NCBI GenBank assembly: GCA_001436895.1
Contig: JQAY01000002.1
Span: 150,167 to 214,166 of the forward strand
DNA: 64,000 nucleotides
Origin: Weissella confusa
GTDB lineage: Bacteria; Bacillota; Bacilli; Lactobacillales; Lactobacillaceae
Direction: 5' to 3'
Shown here: positions 42,144-51,143 of the stretch, piece by piece
How the letters are laid out: each line of letters begins with the position of its first letter
Position numbering within the stretch: position 1 is the stretch's first letter
The notes under the pieces: model-generated
What the model was told of the DNA's origin: nothing
The model's database searches: none
Seen by the model: only the letters and a program-made list of their open reading frames with translations
Made by a program: the position numbers and the translations under genes

Positions 42144-42917
42144 TTACCCCTCCGATGAGGACATCACTACACCTAATGAAACCTTATCGACCTTATCAGA
42201 CGTCTCCAGTGCCTTTAAATCTGCAATGTTTCCCGTAATAACAACACCAGGGAATTTCGCTAAAGCCAAATTTGGCACCTGATTTGGCCATGACATTTGC
42301 GATTTGAAACGATTATAAGACTTTAAATAATATCGGTAGTCACCCGTTGGATCTTCTTTTCCGATTGGAACACCTACATACTCTGCGTTACCAGTGGCAA
42401 TCCCTGACCACAGCCAAGTAACAGCCACGCTTCCGGGCATCCCCCGTTTAATTTCGTCATAGGTCAACTCAGATTTAAATGTCACAGCAAGCTCAGCAAC
42501 ATCGTTATCATGAAATTTTGAAAAATCAGCTCTAACAAAACGCTCCTGTGTTTTCCCGTTAAACTGCAATAATCGCTGCCCATTCTCACTATCTCGCCAA
42601 CTACCATCAACGTAGCTTTGGCTATTTTGCCTAAATTGATCTCGACCCATAGCGTTGTACAAATAGGTCTGATTTTTCCAATGAATAGCCTGGCCCGATA
42701 TTTTCTTACTGGCGCGATAATCAACTCGACCCATCAATCGCCCAATACCAGAAGCAACTAAATAATTCGTCTGAACATTAGGCGTGGTGATGTTAGTCCA
42801 ATGTTCAACTTCCGATCGCGTTAACGCCCCTTGCTTATCAGTATTAATAACCAAGAACACAAGACCTATGCCACTAATAACGACTGCCATAAAAATACCA
42901 ATGATGAATTTTTTCAT
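42144..42917 (-). CDS. Membrane-anchored protein downstream of the bacteriocin (Sigma_reg_C-like)
   Basis: 257 residues with an N-terminal membrane anchor (about 4-24) and an extracytoplasmic domain. The last 60 residues (PGVVITGNIADLKALETSD, then VDKVSLGVVM) resemble the C-terminal sensor domain of anti-sigma-like proteins (Sigma_reg_C); no zinc-binding anti-sigma part or sigma gene is present. It begins 9 bp after the lactococcin-972-like gene and has no strong ribosome site of its own, which suggests coupled translation. By position it is a candidate immunity or accessory protein; this is inference. Confidence 0.65.
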   Translation of the reverse strand: MKKFIIGIFMAVVISGIGLVFLVINTDKQGALTRSEVEHWTNITTPNVQTNYLVASGIGRLMGRVDYRASKKISGQAIHWKNQTYLYNAMGRDQFRQNSQSYVDGSWRDSENGQRLLQFNGKTQERFVRADFSKFHDNDVAELAVTFKSELTYDEIKRGMPGSVAVTWLWSGIATGNAEYVGVPIGKEDPTGDYRYYLKSYNRFKSQMSWPNQVPNLALAKFPGVVITGNIADLKALETSDKVDKVSLGVVMSSSEG

Positions 42918-42926
42918 ACAATGTCA

Positions 42927-43238
42927 CTAAAACTTATACTGAGCGTAGCAAGTTCCCCCGTATCCAACGGATACGGATGCAGATGCTGTGCGCCCAGCAT
43001 TAGCCCACACTACACTATTTTTACCAGACATCGTTGCTACAGCTGCATGTCGCCTGCTTGGGTGATAATAATTTGAATGACACGTCTTGATAGGCAATCC
43101 ATCGTGGCGATAAGACCAAGATGTGCCACTCGTGTGCTTCCCACCGTGATTGGCAGCTTGAACTTGGCTAACACAACCTACACTAACTCCAGTAGCGATA
43201 CACGCCAACGTCATTTGCAATAATACTTTGCGTAACAT
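42927..43238 (-). CDS. Lactococcin-972-family bacteriocin precursor
   Basis: 103 residues: a Sec signal peptide (about 1-28, ending VQA) and a mature part of about 75 residues. HSNYYHPSRRHAAVATMSGK and WANAGRTASASVSVGYGG match the lactococcin 972 pattern (SNYxHxSxxHSATV followed by AGxWAKAxxS). Lactococcin 972 blocks septum formation by binding lipid II. Two Cys remain after cleavage (53 and 97), enough for one disulfide, which the prototype lacks. GGAGG lies upstream of the ATG. The usual large DUF1430 immunity protein and ABC genes are not next to it. Confidence 0.8.
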   Translation of the reverse strand: MLRKVLLQMTLACIATGVSVGCVSQVQAANHGGKHTSGTSWSYRHDGLPIKTCHSNYYHPSRRHAAVATMSGKNSVVWANAGRTASASVSVGYGGTCYAQYKF

Positions 43239-43370
43239 ATTGTTACCTCCATATATTTTTTCTTAGTACGTCTTTCAATATAGATCGCCGCCCGAACTTT
43301 CACCACGATGAATTTTTTATGTTTTTTCAAAAAAATCTCGCGCATAACGGTTAAGACCTTGCGATAACTG

Positions 43371-43405
43371 AAAAGGGACCCGCAAAAATGCGAGTCCCTA
43401 AATGA
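43371..43405 (-). terminator. Terminator of the Apf-like gene
   Basis: AGGGACTCGCA pairs with TGCGGGTCCCT, then T's on the minus strand. Confidence 0.85.
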
Positions 43406-43414
43406 AATTTTATA

Positions 43415-44413
43415 TTACCACCAACCGTTAGCAACACGGAATGACACGGCGTTATCGATTGATCCGTAACGTGTCACAGCGTAGTTAACCATACCGGCTG
43501 TTTGTTCTGAAACTGAACCAGTTCCCCATGATTGCTTGGTTTGACCCAAACCACGGTAACCGTTTGGTGAAACGATATCTGGGTTTCCACCTGATTCAGG
43601 CATCACGATGTTTGACCACAAAGCATCCGTTCCGCCGGCTGCAATAAATTGATCATAAACTGAACCAGTTGCTGCTGGTGCTGGCGTTTCAGCCGCTACT
43701 TCAGCCGTTTGGTAAGCAGTCGTAACACCTGAGTCCGTCGTTTGCGTGAATGAATCAGCTTGCGTTGGTGCACCGATGTAGTTTGACGCTGGTGCTGCCA
43801 CGACAGGCGCCTCTGACGCTTCTTCAGCAACTGGGGCAACTTCTGACACGTCTGACGCTACCGGTGCCTCTGAGGCAACTGGCGCTTCTGACACAACAGG
43901 AGCTTCAGATACCACTGGTGCCTCTGACGTCACAACTGGCGCAGCACTTTCAACAACCGGTGCAACCGGAGCAGCTTGGGCAACCAAATTGATCGTTTGG
44001 CCGATGAAAATCGTATCGTTCGCCGTCAATCCATTAATTGCCAACAAATCAGCCAACGTCATATCGTTCGCTTGGGCAATGGCGAAAAGCGTATCACCGT
44101 TCTTCACCGTGTATGAACCATTTACACCAACTGGGGCAGCCGTCGTTGTTGCCGTCGCATCTGCATCGGCTTGCACTGGCGTAACCGTTCCATCGCCGTT
44201 AACCGTCAATGACACACCCGTCAAAATGAAGTTCGCATCTTCAATATTGTTATCACTAGCAATCTTTTCAACCGTCGTTCCCATTGCATTAGCAATGCTC
44301 GTCAACGTATCACCCGCCTTAACCGTGTATGTATCAGCTGATGCATTCACACCAACAGCAACCGTTGCGACTCCTGCCGTTGTCATTGCTGTCAAAATTT
44401 GTTTATTAATCAT
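43415..44413 (-). CDS. LysM/Apf-like secreted peptidoglycan hydrolase or aggregation factor
   Basis: 332 residues. A Sec signal (about 1-27, ASA) is followed by two LysM domains starting YTVKAGDTLTSIA (about 28-72) and YTVKNGDTLFAIA (about 101-146). A low-complexity linker with repeated SEAPVV/VAPVVESAAPVV units comes next. The C-terminal 80-residue lysozyme-like domain begins VYDQFIAAGGTDALWSNIVM, contains PESGGNPDIVSPNGYRGLGQ and ends NAVSFRVANGWW. The C-terminal domain is that of aggregation-promoting factors and SLT-type hydrolases, with the catalytic-type Glu in PESGG. It should be bound to the cell wall. Confidence 0.9.
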   Translation of the reverse strand: MINKQILTAMTTAGVATVAVGVNASADTYTVKAGDTLTSIANAMGTTVEKIASDNNIEDANFILTGVSLTVNGDGTVTPVQADADATATTTAAPVGVNGSYTVKNGDTLFAIAQANDMTLADLLAINGLTANDTIFIGQTINLVAQAAPVAPVVESAAPVVTSEAPVVSEAPVVSEAPVASEAPVASDVSEVAPVAEEASEAPVVAAPASNYIGAPTQADSFTQTTDSGVTTAYQTAEVAAETPAPAATGSVYDQFIAAGGTDALWSNIVMPESGGNPDIVSPNGYRGLGQTKQSWGTGSVSEQTAGMVNYAVTRYGSIDNAVSFRVANGWW

Positions 44414-44575
44414 TTAATGTCTCCTATTTTCGTAGAGGTCTACAATCCTACAAAATATTCACTCTCTATGATACCGGTGCATTATTCAGAACACGTTACA
44501 AAACCTCGCCCTTAAACCATTTTTAACTACCATAAGAATTGACTATGAAACTTTAGAAAGTTATTTTCCGGGCAA

Positions 44576-44615
44576 TAAAAAAATCACTCACAACCAAATT
44601 TTTTGGTCATAAGTG
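44576..44615 (-). terminator. Terminator of the second APC permease gene
   Basis: ATCACTTATGACCAAAAAA pairs with its imperfect complement, followed by seven T's. Confidence 0.82.
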
Positions 44616-44624
44616 ATATGCCAG

Positions 44625-45902
44625 TTAGTGGCGACGTTGTTCCACACTGTAAATAATCGTGCCTAATATCGCAAACCCAATACCGACCAGAACTGTCGTA
44701 AACGCAAAGGTTGTAAACAAATACGCGACCACCACAATCGTCAGATAAGTCATCCATTTACCACCAGGTAACTTATAACCAGTTGGCAATGTCGCATCAC
44801 CACGCAGCTTAATCGATGAGAAGATTGTTCCTAAGTATTGCACGAAATCACTCAGCACAATCAATTTGATCAAAAATAGATAGCTACCGCTCAAAATCAA
44901 GCCACCTGAGATTGCAATCGTCAGCAAGATGGCCCCAACCGGTGCGCCATAACGGTTCAAACGAGAGAATTCACGCGGTAGGAAGCCACGTTCACGGGCC
45001 ATCGAAGCCAATTCAATTGGTGAATTAAACGATGTCGCAATCGCAACCCCGATAATCGACAACATCATCCCCGTGATGATAATCGTACGGCCAACACGGC
45101 CCAGAATAACATTAAAAATGTCCGCGACTGGCAAAGCTGAACCCGCCAAATGATCACCTAAAACCGTCATTGCGACAACTTGCATCAAAACGAAAATCGC
45201 CGTCGTGGCTAACATCACGGTCAAAATCGCACGTGGCAACATTTTGCCGGGATTCTTCATCTCTTTAGCCGCGATTGGAATCAGTGAGAATCCAGTAAAC
45301 ATATAGAAGGCATTTCCAAAGGCACCTGAGAAATCATGCACCGGTTTCGCTTGGGCGATTGAGAATTGCGATGTGCTCCCCAACAGCAACCACACAACTG
45401 TCGCGATGAACACCGCCAGAATCACGCCGATTTTTATCAAACTGGACGCATCATCTATGCGACTCGCAATCCCGGTTCCGAAGTAATTCATGATACCTAG
45501 CAGTAGCATAATGCCGATAGCCAAACTATTGTAGACTAACGGCGTTCCGACCGCAGGCACCAGTCCTGTTAACGTTTTTAAAAAGGCCGCCGTTTCAGCA
45601 CTGATGGTGATTACCCCGAAAAGCCAGCCAAACCAGCCGACCAAGAATCCCGGGTAGTGTCCAAAGGCACGCTTGGTGTACACCCACGCACCACCATCTT
45701 CATCAATTCGCGATGACATGACAGCATAATGCATTGCGATTAGCGTCGCTGAAATACCGGCTAAAGCAATTGCCAATAAGACGTATTGGCCGCCCTGCTT
45801 GTACATCGTACTCGGTAGCAAAAACAGCCCACCACCGATAACACCGTTAATACCTAGCAGTACAACGCTCGGGAATCCAATACCTTTTTTGAATTTTTTC
45901 AT
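44625..45902 (-). CDS. APC-family amino acid/polyamine permease
   Basis: 425 residues with twelve hydrophobic helices. The start GIGFPSVVLLGINGVIGGGLF carries the TM1 glycine motif of the APC superfamily. DEDGGAWVYTKRAFGHYPGF and NSPIELASMARERGFLPREF follow family patterns for basic amino-acid or polyamine carriers. Substrate is unassigned. It is divergent from the small protein gene at 46013, about 110 bp away. Confidence 0.88.
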   Translation of the reverse strand: MKKFKKGIGFPSVVLLGINGVIGGGLFLLPSTMYKQGGQYVLLAIALAGISATLIAMHYAVMSSRIDEDGGAWVYTKRAFGHYPGFLVGWFGWLFGVITISAETAAFLKTLTGLVPAVGTPLVYNSLAIGIMLLLGIMNYFGTGIASRIDDASSLIKIGVILAVFIATVVWLLLGSTSQFSIAQAKPVHDFSGAFGNAFYMFTGFSLIPIAAKEMKNPGKMLPRAILTVMLATTAIFVLMQVVAMTVLGDHLAGSALPVADIFNVILGRVGRTIIITGMMLSIIGVAIATSFNSPIELASMARERGFLPREFSRLNRYGAPVGAILLTIAISGGLILSGSYLFLIKLIVLSDFVQYLGTIFSSIKLRGDATLPTGYKLPGGKWMTYLTIVVVAYLFTTFAFTTVLVGIGFAILGTIIYSVEQRRH

Positions 45903-46012
45903 TGTTCAATCCCCCCCTAAGGCCCAGTCTACCTAAATTTCGTGCCTTTTTCTTTTACAAGTTGTTAAGGACGAACGATAATGATGGCAACAAAACAAAG
46001 GAGGCCACCATC

Positions 46013-46393
46013 ATGATGACTTTAGGACAATATGAAACACTTGCATCTGCATATAACAACACGAGTACCATCACGTACCCCATTCCTGCATCATTACCAG
46101 TTGGAACTACCGAAGTTATCAATGAAGATGGACTTCAAATGAGCATCACGAATACCGCAGACGGCGTTACTGAAATTCGTTTTGATGCTGACGCAAATGA
46201 TCGTCGCTACCCTGGCACATTCCAAGGATTCGAGTTCGGCATGCACTGGATGCACCCTTCATTTATCGGTGCTTTCTTGGAAGCCAAGGATAACCACAAC
46301 CAACACTTCCTTGGCGATAACGGTACCGCTGCATACGATGCTTTCGTCGATTCTGATAACCACCTAACTGTTACGCTTACGCCAAGTCACTAA
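46013..46393 (+). CDS. Uncharacterised protein, paralogue of the one at 3195-3560
   Basis: 126 residues with a strong ribosome site (AAAGGAGG) 8 nt before tandem ATGs. It aligns over its C-terminal 80 residues with the protein at 3195-3560: DGLQMSI, then a short acidic stretch, then FQGFEFGMHWMHPSFIGAFL, against DGVQVTV and FVAFEHGMSWSSQEFYNAYM. Both end in a beta-rich tail. No known domain is recognised. It is upstream of the glycosyltransferase gene but separated by 70 bp with its own start signals. Confidence 0.78.
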   Translation: MMTLGQYETLASAYNNTSTITYPIPASLPVGTTEVINEDGLQMSITNTADGVTEIRFDADANDRRYPGTFQGFEFGMHWMHPSFIGAFLEAKDNHNQHFLGDNGTAAYDAFVDSDNHLTVTLTPSH

Positions 46394-46463
46394 CAGTTTG
46401 GCGTTGCTTTTAAAGGAAATTCCCCGTATGCTATCAGAAATAATGCTTATGGAGGATTTGCCG

Positions 46464-47234
46464 ATGGCGAGTCGCAAAACACGTCGACAACGACACAATC
46501 CAGTTAAAAACCTGCTGAAATGGCTGGCAACCATCATTGTCATCATGCTATTAGCGGGCGGGGCCTACGTTGGTTACGCCATTCATCAAGCGCCAACCAT
46601 TACGGAATCAGCCCTCAAGGCGAATCCTAGCCCCGGTGATAATCAAGTTTACGTCACCTACGACAACATTCCGGACGACTATCGTAATGCTCTGATTTCA
46701 ACCGAAGATCGCACGTTCGAAACGAACAACGGCGTCAGCTTGAGTGGCGTATTCAACTTGGTTGTTTCAAACATCAAGGCTCGCTTTGGCGATGGCGTCG
46801 CTCGTGGCGGTTCTTCAATCACCCAACAACTTGTTAAGTTGACCGTTTTCTCAACTAGCAAGGCGGATCAAACACCAACCCGCAAAATTCAAGAGATTTA
46901 TCTGGCACTTCAGTTGAACAAAACACATACCAAAGCACAAATTTTGGAATACTATGTCAATAAAATTTATGAAGGCCACTACCAATACGGTGCGCAAACA
47001 ATTGCCTACTACTATTTTGGTAAGCCTTTGTCTCAATTGACGTTGTCACAAACGGCCATCATCGCTGGTTTGGGTCAGAGTCCATCAAACTTCGACTTGT
47101 ACAGCAATCCAGAATTAGTTGAAAAGCGTCGTAACATCGTGCTGGCCGCGATGCTAGATAATGACAAAATTAATCACCATGAATACGAAGATGCGAAGGC
47201 AACCAGCGTTACTGCTGGTTTAATTCCACGCTAA
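46464..47234 (+). CDS. Monofunctional peptidoglycan glycosyltransferase (GT51)
   Basis: About 256 residues: a basic cytosolic start (RKTRRQRHN), one membrane anchor (about 19-40) and a GT51 domain. The catalytic motif STEDRTFETNNGVS (with Glu) is at about 81-94, RGGSSITQQLVKLT at about 117-130, and RKIQEIYLALQLNKTHTKAQ next. No transpeptidase domain follows, so it polymerises lipid II but cannot cross-link. GGAGG lies 8 nt before the chosen ATG at 46464; earlier in-frame ATGs have poorer sites. Confidence 0.9.
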   Translation: MASRKTRRQRHNPVKNLLKWLATIIVIMLLAGGAYVGYAIHQAPTITESALKANPSPGDNQVYVTYDNIPDDYRNALISTEDRTFETNNGVSLSGVFNLVVSNIKARFGDGVARGGSSITQQLVKLTVFSTSKADQTPTRKIQEIYLALQLNKTHTKAQILEYYVNKIYEGHYQYGAQTIAYYYFGKPLSQLTLSQTAIIAGLGQSPSNFDLYSNPELVEKRRNIVLAAMLDNDKINHHEYEDAKATSVTAGLIPR

Positions 47235-47272
47235 AAAACCGCGATGAACTCAAGTTCATCGCGGTTTTCGCT
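47235..47272 (+). terminator. Terminator after the glycosyltransferase gene
   Basis: AAAACCGCGATGAACT pairs with AGTTCATCGCGGTTTT. Confidence 0.88.
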
Positions 47273-47280
47273 TATATTAA

Positions 47281-48360
47281 TTAGTTTTCAGGCGTTTCTG
47301 GAACCTTGATGTCGCCAGCAATAATCTTTGCCTTTGCATCTTCAACAGCCTTCTTCTCGTCTGCGTTCAAGTTGTTAGTTGTGACACCAACACCCTTTTC
47401 CTTCAAACCGTAGTAGACCGTCTTACCACCAGGGAACTTGTCCTTTTGGGCAGCTTCAGTAACCAATTGCACACCACGACCGATTCCAGTCAATGATGAT
47501 GTCAACGTCAAGTTATCAGACTTGCCATCCTTTGTCTTGTAGGCACCCATGTCAGTTTGATCCATGTCGACACCGATAACCCATACCTTATCCTTAGAGT
47601 CGGCAGCCAACGTTGCGTCTTGATCCTTCGCAGCTTGGAAGACACCGTTTCCAACACCACCAGCGGCTTGGAAGATGATGTGCTCACCTTGTGCAATCTT
47701 AGCCTTCGCAATCGTTTGTCCCTTGGCAGGGTCTGAGAACGTACCAGCATACGTTGCATCTACCTTGATATTAGGGTCAACTGACTTCACGCCGGCTTGG
47801 TAACCAGCCAAGAATGCTTCGATAACTGGGTTCTTCATACCACCAACGAAGCCAACAGTGTTGTCGCCCATCGTCTTAGCCTTCGTAGCTGCAGCCACAC
47901 CAACCAAGTATGATGATTGCTCTGAACGGAACATTACTGACGCAACGTTCTTGTACTTAGCACCAGCAATTTCGTCAACCAACACAAACTTCGTGTCTGG
48001 GTACTTCTTTGAAACAGTTTGAACTGAGTCCTTAAACGTGTTTCCGATTGCTGCGACAACATCGTACTTAGCCGTTGCTGCTTGCGTCAATTGCGTGTTG
48101 TAATCCGCAACTGTCTTAGGTTGGAAGTAGTTGTAACCGTTTTGGCCCTTTTCCAAGCCATTTTCCTTACCCCACTTCTCCAAACCTTCCCAGGCGCTTT
48201 GGTTGAAGCCCTTATCATTAACACCGTTCGTGTCTGAAACAACAGCCGCAGTGAACTTGTCCTTTGAACCACCGTTGCTTCCTGACGTTGCTGCGTATGC
48301 AATTCCTGCAACCGCGACAAGCGCTACTCCACCAATAATTAAGTTACGACGTGAAACCAT
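47281..48360 (-). CDS. BMP/PnrA-like nucleoside-binding ABC transporter protein
   Basis: 359 residues of the basic-membrane-protein family: an N-terminal export signal after a basic start (MVSRRNLIIGG), then DTNGVNDKGFNQSAWEGLEK, VGFVGGMKNPVIEAFLAGYQ and GVGNGVFQAAKDQ, all typical of purine nucleoside binders such as PnrA/BmpA. There is no lipobox Cys, unusual for this family in Gram-positives, so it may stay attached through an uncleaved helix. The start at 48360 follows GGAGG. The transporter partners are not in the window. guaA is divergent beside it, fitting purine economy. Confidence 0.88.
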   Translation of the reverse strand: MVSRRNLIIGGVALVAVAGIAYAATSGSNGGSKDKFTAAVVSDTNGVNDKGFNQSAWEGLEKWGKENGLEKGQNGYNYFQPKTVADYNTQLTQAATAKYDVVAAIGNTFKDSVQTVSKKYPDTKFVLVDEIAGAKYKNVASVMFRSEQSSYLVGVAAATKAKTMGDNTVGFVGGMKNPVIEAFLAGYQAGVKSVDPNIKVDATYAGTFSDPAKGQTIAKAKIAQGEHIIFQAAGGVGNGVFQAAKDQDATLAADSKDKVWVIGVDMDQTDMGAYKTKDGKSDNLTLTSSLTGIGRGVQLVTEAAQKDKFPGGKTVYYGLKEKGVGVTTNNLNADEKKAVEDAKAKIIAGDIKVPETPEN

Positions 48361-48721
48361 TTTTCCTAATACCTCCAAGTATAAAATCCCTCGACCCGAC
48401 CACTCGTTTTGCCGGCCAAAACTGGCCAACTCAGAGTCCATATAAAAATTTAATTTTTACCACTATAAAGGTGTATTTAAGATAATGCAAGGGCTAAGTC
48501 ATTACAAAAATCATCAGTTTTGAATTATTAAAAACGATTAACCTGATTATCAACGTATGAACCCCTTAAAATAAGTATTTTTCGTCAATAACTTATTTTA
48601 AGTAACTATAATTATGAGAACATTGTAATATGTGAACAAATTACGAACATTCCCAAAAGTTATCATTGATAAATATCGACAAGTACGTATAATTAGAAAC
48701 AACTTATTAATGGGGGACATC
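48361..48721. promoter_or_regulatory. Divergent intergenic region with purine-box-like motifs and a long inverted repeat
   Basis: The 361-bp region between the nucleoside-binding protein and guaA holds a perfect 12-bp inverted repeat CTTAAAATAAGT/ACTTATTTTAAG (48565-48576 and 48591-48602). Three GAACAW elements follow (48618-48623, 48634-48639, 48645-48650), the last in AATTACGAACATT, close to the PurR box of lactic acid bacteria. I found no purine riboswitch core. Confidence 0.4.
48666..48693 (+). promoter_or_regulatory. Promoter of guaA
   Basis: TTGATA (48666-48671), 16-bp spacer, TATAAT (48688-48693). Confidence 0.7.
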
Positions 48722-50275
48722 ATGGGAAACACACAAGCACACGACAGTATTCTTGTTTTGGACTTTGGATCACAGTACAACCAGCTCATTTCACGACGTA
48801 TTCGCGAATTGGGTGTGTACTCAGAACTAAAGCCACACACTTTGACGGCAGCCGAGATTAAGGAACTAAATCCTAAGGGACTTATCTTCTCTGGCGGACC
48901 AAACTCGGTTTACGAAGACGGCGCCTTCACAATTGACCCAGAGGTGTTCAACTTGAACATTCCTATTTTGGGTGTCTGCTACGGTATGCAACTCATGGCA
49001 CACGTTTTGCCAGGGGGAAAAGTTGCACCAGCTAACGATTCAGCTGAATACGGCGAAACTGAAATGGATGTGACGGATGATAGTGCGCTATTGTTCGGTA
49101 ACACGCCTGAGAAGCAAACTGTTTTGATGTCACACGGAGACTATGTTGAACAAGTTCCTGATGGCTTCAAGGCGGTTGCAACGTCAGACAGCACACCAAT
49201 CGCTGCAATGGAAGACACGTACCACAACTTCTACGGTGTGCAATTCCACGCGGAAGTGCAACACACTGAATACGGGATGCAAATCTTGGAAAACTTCGTC
49301 GACAAGGCCGTTCGCGCTGAACGTAACTGGTCAATGGATGACTTCATCGACGAACAAATCAAGCAAATCCGCGAAACGGTTGGCGACAAGAAGGTCTTGT
49401 TGGGACTTTCTGGTGGTGTTGATTCATCAGTTGTTGGGGTGTTGTTGCAACGCGCCATCGGTGACCAATTGACATCAATCTTCGTTGATCACGGTTTGCT
49501 ACGTAAGAATGAAGCTGATGAAGTGATGGCATCACTTGGTGGTAAGTTCGGTTTGAACATCATCAAGGTCGACGCCCAAGAACGTTTCCTATCTAAGCTT
49601 GCCGGTGTTACTGACCCTGAGCAAAAGCGTAAGATTATCGGAAACGAATTCATCCGTGTCTTTGACGAAGAAGCCGCAAAGCTTGATGGTATCGATTTCT
49701 TGGCGCAAGGAACGTTGTACACGGACGTTATTGAGTCGGGTACTGATACTGCGCAAACGATTAAGTCACACCACAACGTTGGCGGACTGCCTGAAGACAT
49801 GCAATTCCAATTGATCGAGCCTTTGAACACGCTCTTCAAGGATGAAGTACGTGCTTTGGGTGAAAAGTTGGGTATGCCACACGAACTTGTTTGGCGCCAA
49901 CCATTCCCGGGCCCTGGTCTTGGAATCCGTATTTTGGGTGACGTCACTGAAGACAAGCTTGAAATCGTGCGTGAATCTGACGCAATCTTGCGTGAAGAAA
50001 TCGCCAAGCACGGCCTAGACGGCGAAGTTTGGCAATACTTCACGGTATTGACTGGCGTTCGTTCAGTCGGTGTCATGGGGGACGGTCGTACGTACGACTA
50101 CACTATTGCCATCCGTGCTATTACGTCAGTCGACGGTATGACGGCTGACTTCGCAAAGTTGCCATGGGACATCTTGGAAGAGATTTCTCGTCGCATCGTA
50201 AACGAAGTCGACCACATCAACCGCGTCGTCTACGACATCACGGCTAAGCCACCTGCAACTGTTGAATGGGAATAA
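48722..50275 (+). CDS. guaA: GMP synthase (glutamine-hydrolysing)
   Basis: 517 residues, full length. It converts XMP to GMP with ATP and glutamine. The class-I amidotransferase domain has the nucleophile Cys in GVCYGMQLM (about 87-95) and His-x-Glu in [13 protein letters not shown] (about 174-186). The ATP-pyrophosphatase loop is [14 protein letters not shown] (about 224-237), and the C-terminal dimerisation domain ends [16 protein letters not shown] lies just before the ATG. Confidence 0.97.
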   Translation: MGNTQAHDSILVLDFGSQYNQLISRRIRELGVYSELKPHTLTAAEIKELNPKGLIFSGGPNSVYEDGAFTIDPEVFNLNIPILGVCYGMQLMAHVLPGGKVAPANDSAEYGETEMDVTDDSALLFGNTPEKQTVLMSHGDYVEQVPDGFKAVATSDSTPIAAMEDTYHNFYGVQFHAEVQHTEYGMQILENFVDKAVRAERNWSMDDFIDEQIKQIRETVGDKKVLLGLSGGVDSSVVGVLLQRAIGDQLTSIFVDHGLLRKNEADEVMASLGGKFGLNIIKVDAQERFLSKLAGVTDPEQKRKIIGNEFIRVFDEEAAKLDGIDFLAQGTLYTDVIESGTDTAQTIKSHHNVGGLPEDMQFQLIEPLNTLFKDEVRALGEKLGMPHELVWRQPFPGPGLGIRILGDVTEDKLEIVRESDAILREEIAKHGLDGEVWQYFTVLTGVRSVGVMGDGRTYDYTIAIRAITSVDGMTADFAKLPWDILEEISRRIVNEVDHINRVVYDITAKPPATVEWE

Positions 50276-50290
50276 TCCTTAAATAAACAG

Positions 50291-50337
50291 CAAAGCCCTG
50301 CATCAAGGTTCAAAATGACCTTGATGCAGGGCTTTTA
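50291..50337. terminator. Bidirectional terminator
   Basis: AAGCCCTGCATCAAGGT pairs with its complement, A/T runs on both sides. Confidence 0.92.
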
Positions 50338-50341
50338 ATTA

Positions 50342-51121
50342 TTAATTCTTACGGTTATAAACCAACACCGTTAGCGGTGCGAAGATTGCAACCACCAACA
50401 CACCAGCGCCAAGCACAATCCAGGCTTGGTTTGACCAAACACCTTGGTTTAGCATGACACGAGATGCCTTAATGACATATGTTACCGGGTTTAGGTTTAC
50501 CAAAATTTGCATAACATGTGGCAACGTCTTAACGGGTACGAATGCGCTTGATAGGAACGTTAGCAAAAGCATCGTAATCAATGAGACACTTTCGACCATT
50601 GTTGAACTCTTGGCGACCATACCGTACAAAGCGAATACCCAGCTCAAGGCCCATCCCAAGAATACATCTAGCAACACAACGACAACTACCCACCCAAATC
50701 CGGCTGCTGGGCGCCATCCCATTAGGAATCCCGTCGTCAATGACGCAACTGCAGCGATAAACAAACGCAAAATATCTGCGAATAGTTGGCCAGCCAATGG
50801 TGCGATGTGGGCAATTGGTAATGACTTCAAACGATCATAAATACCTGAATTCATGTCGTCACTAATTTGGGTACCAGAACCTGATGCAGCTGAAATCAAT
50901 GCTTGCATGAGAATTCCTGGCACAATCGTTGGCAAATAAGCGTGCACGTTACCGGCAATCGCCCCACCAAATAGGTAACCAAACATCAACATGAACATCA
51001 CCGGTTGCACAATAACATCCAAAAACTTGTCTGGGTTGTGTAACGTCTTTAGCAAATTACGGTATGCCATCGTGGCCGTGTTTGCAATAATATTTGTCTT
51101 GTGTGCTTGTACATCCATCAT
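50342..51121 (-). CDS. ABC-2 type multidrug transporter permease (DrrB-like)
   Basis: 259 residues with six hydrophobic helices. PDKFLDVIVQPVMFMLMFGYLFGG style N-terminal sequence (about 25-48), IVPGILMQALISAASGSGTQ and DRLKSLPIAHIAPLAGQLFADI are typical of daunorubicin-resistance-type ABC-2 permeases. It follows the ATPase gene by 22 bp. AAGG lies 8 nt before the ATG at 51121; the frame extends further but without a good site. Confidence 0.9.
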   Translation of the reverse strand: MMDVQAHKTNIIANTATMAYRNLLKTLHNPDKFLDVIVQPVMFMLMFGYLFGGAIAGNVHAYLPTIVPGILMQALISAASGSGTQISDDMNSGIYDRLKSLPIAHIAPLAGQLFADILRLFIAAVASLTTGFLMGWRPAAGFGWVVVVVLLDVFLGWALSWVFALYGMVAKSSTMVESVSLITMLLLTFLSSAFVPVKTLPHVMQILVNLNPVTYVIKASRVMLNQGVWSNQAWIVLGAGVLVVAIFAPLTVLVYNRKN

Positions 51122-51143
51122 GATTCTAACCTTCTTATTTCCC

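Noticed and set aside
48361..48721. A purine riboswitch before guaA or the nucleoside-binding gene
   Set aside because: The conserved loop sequences and three-way junction are not found on either strand, and there is no leader terminator.
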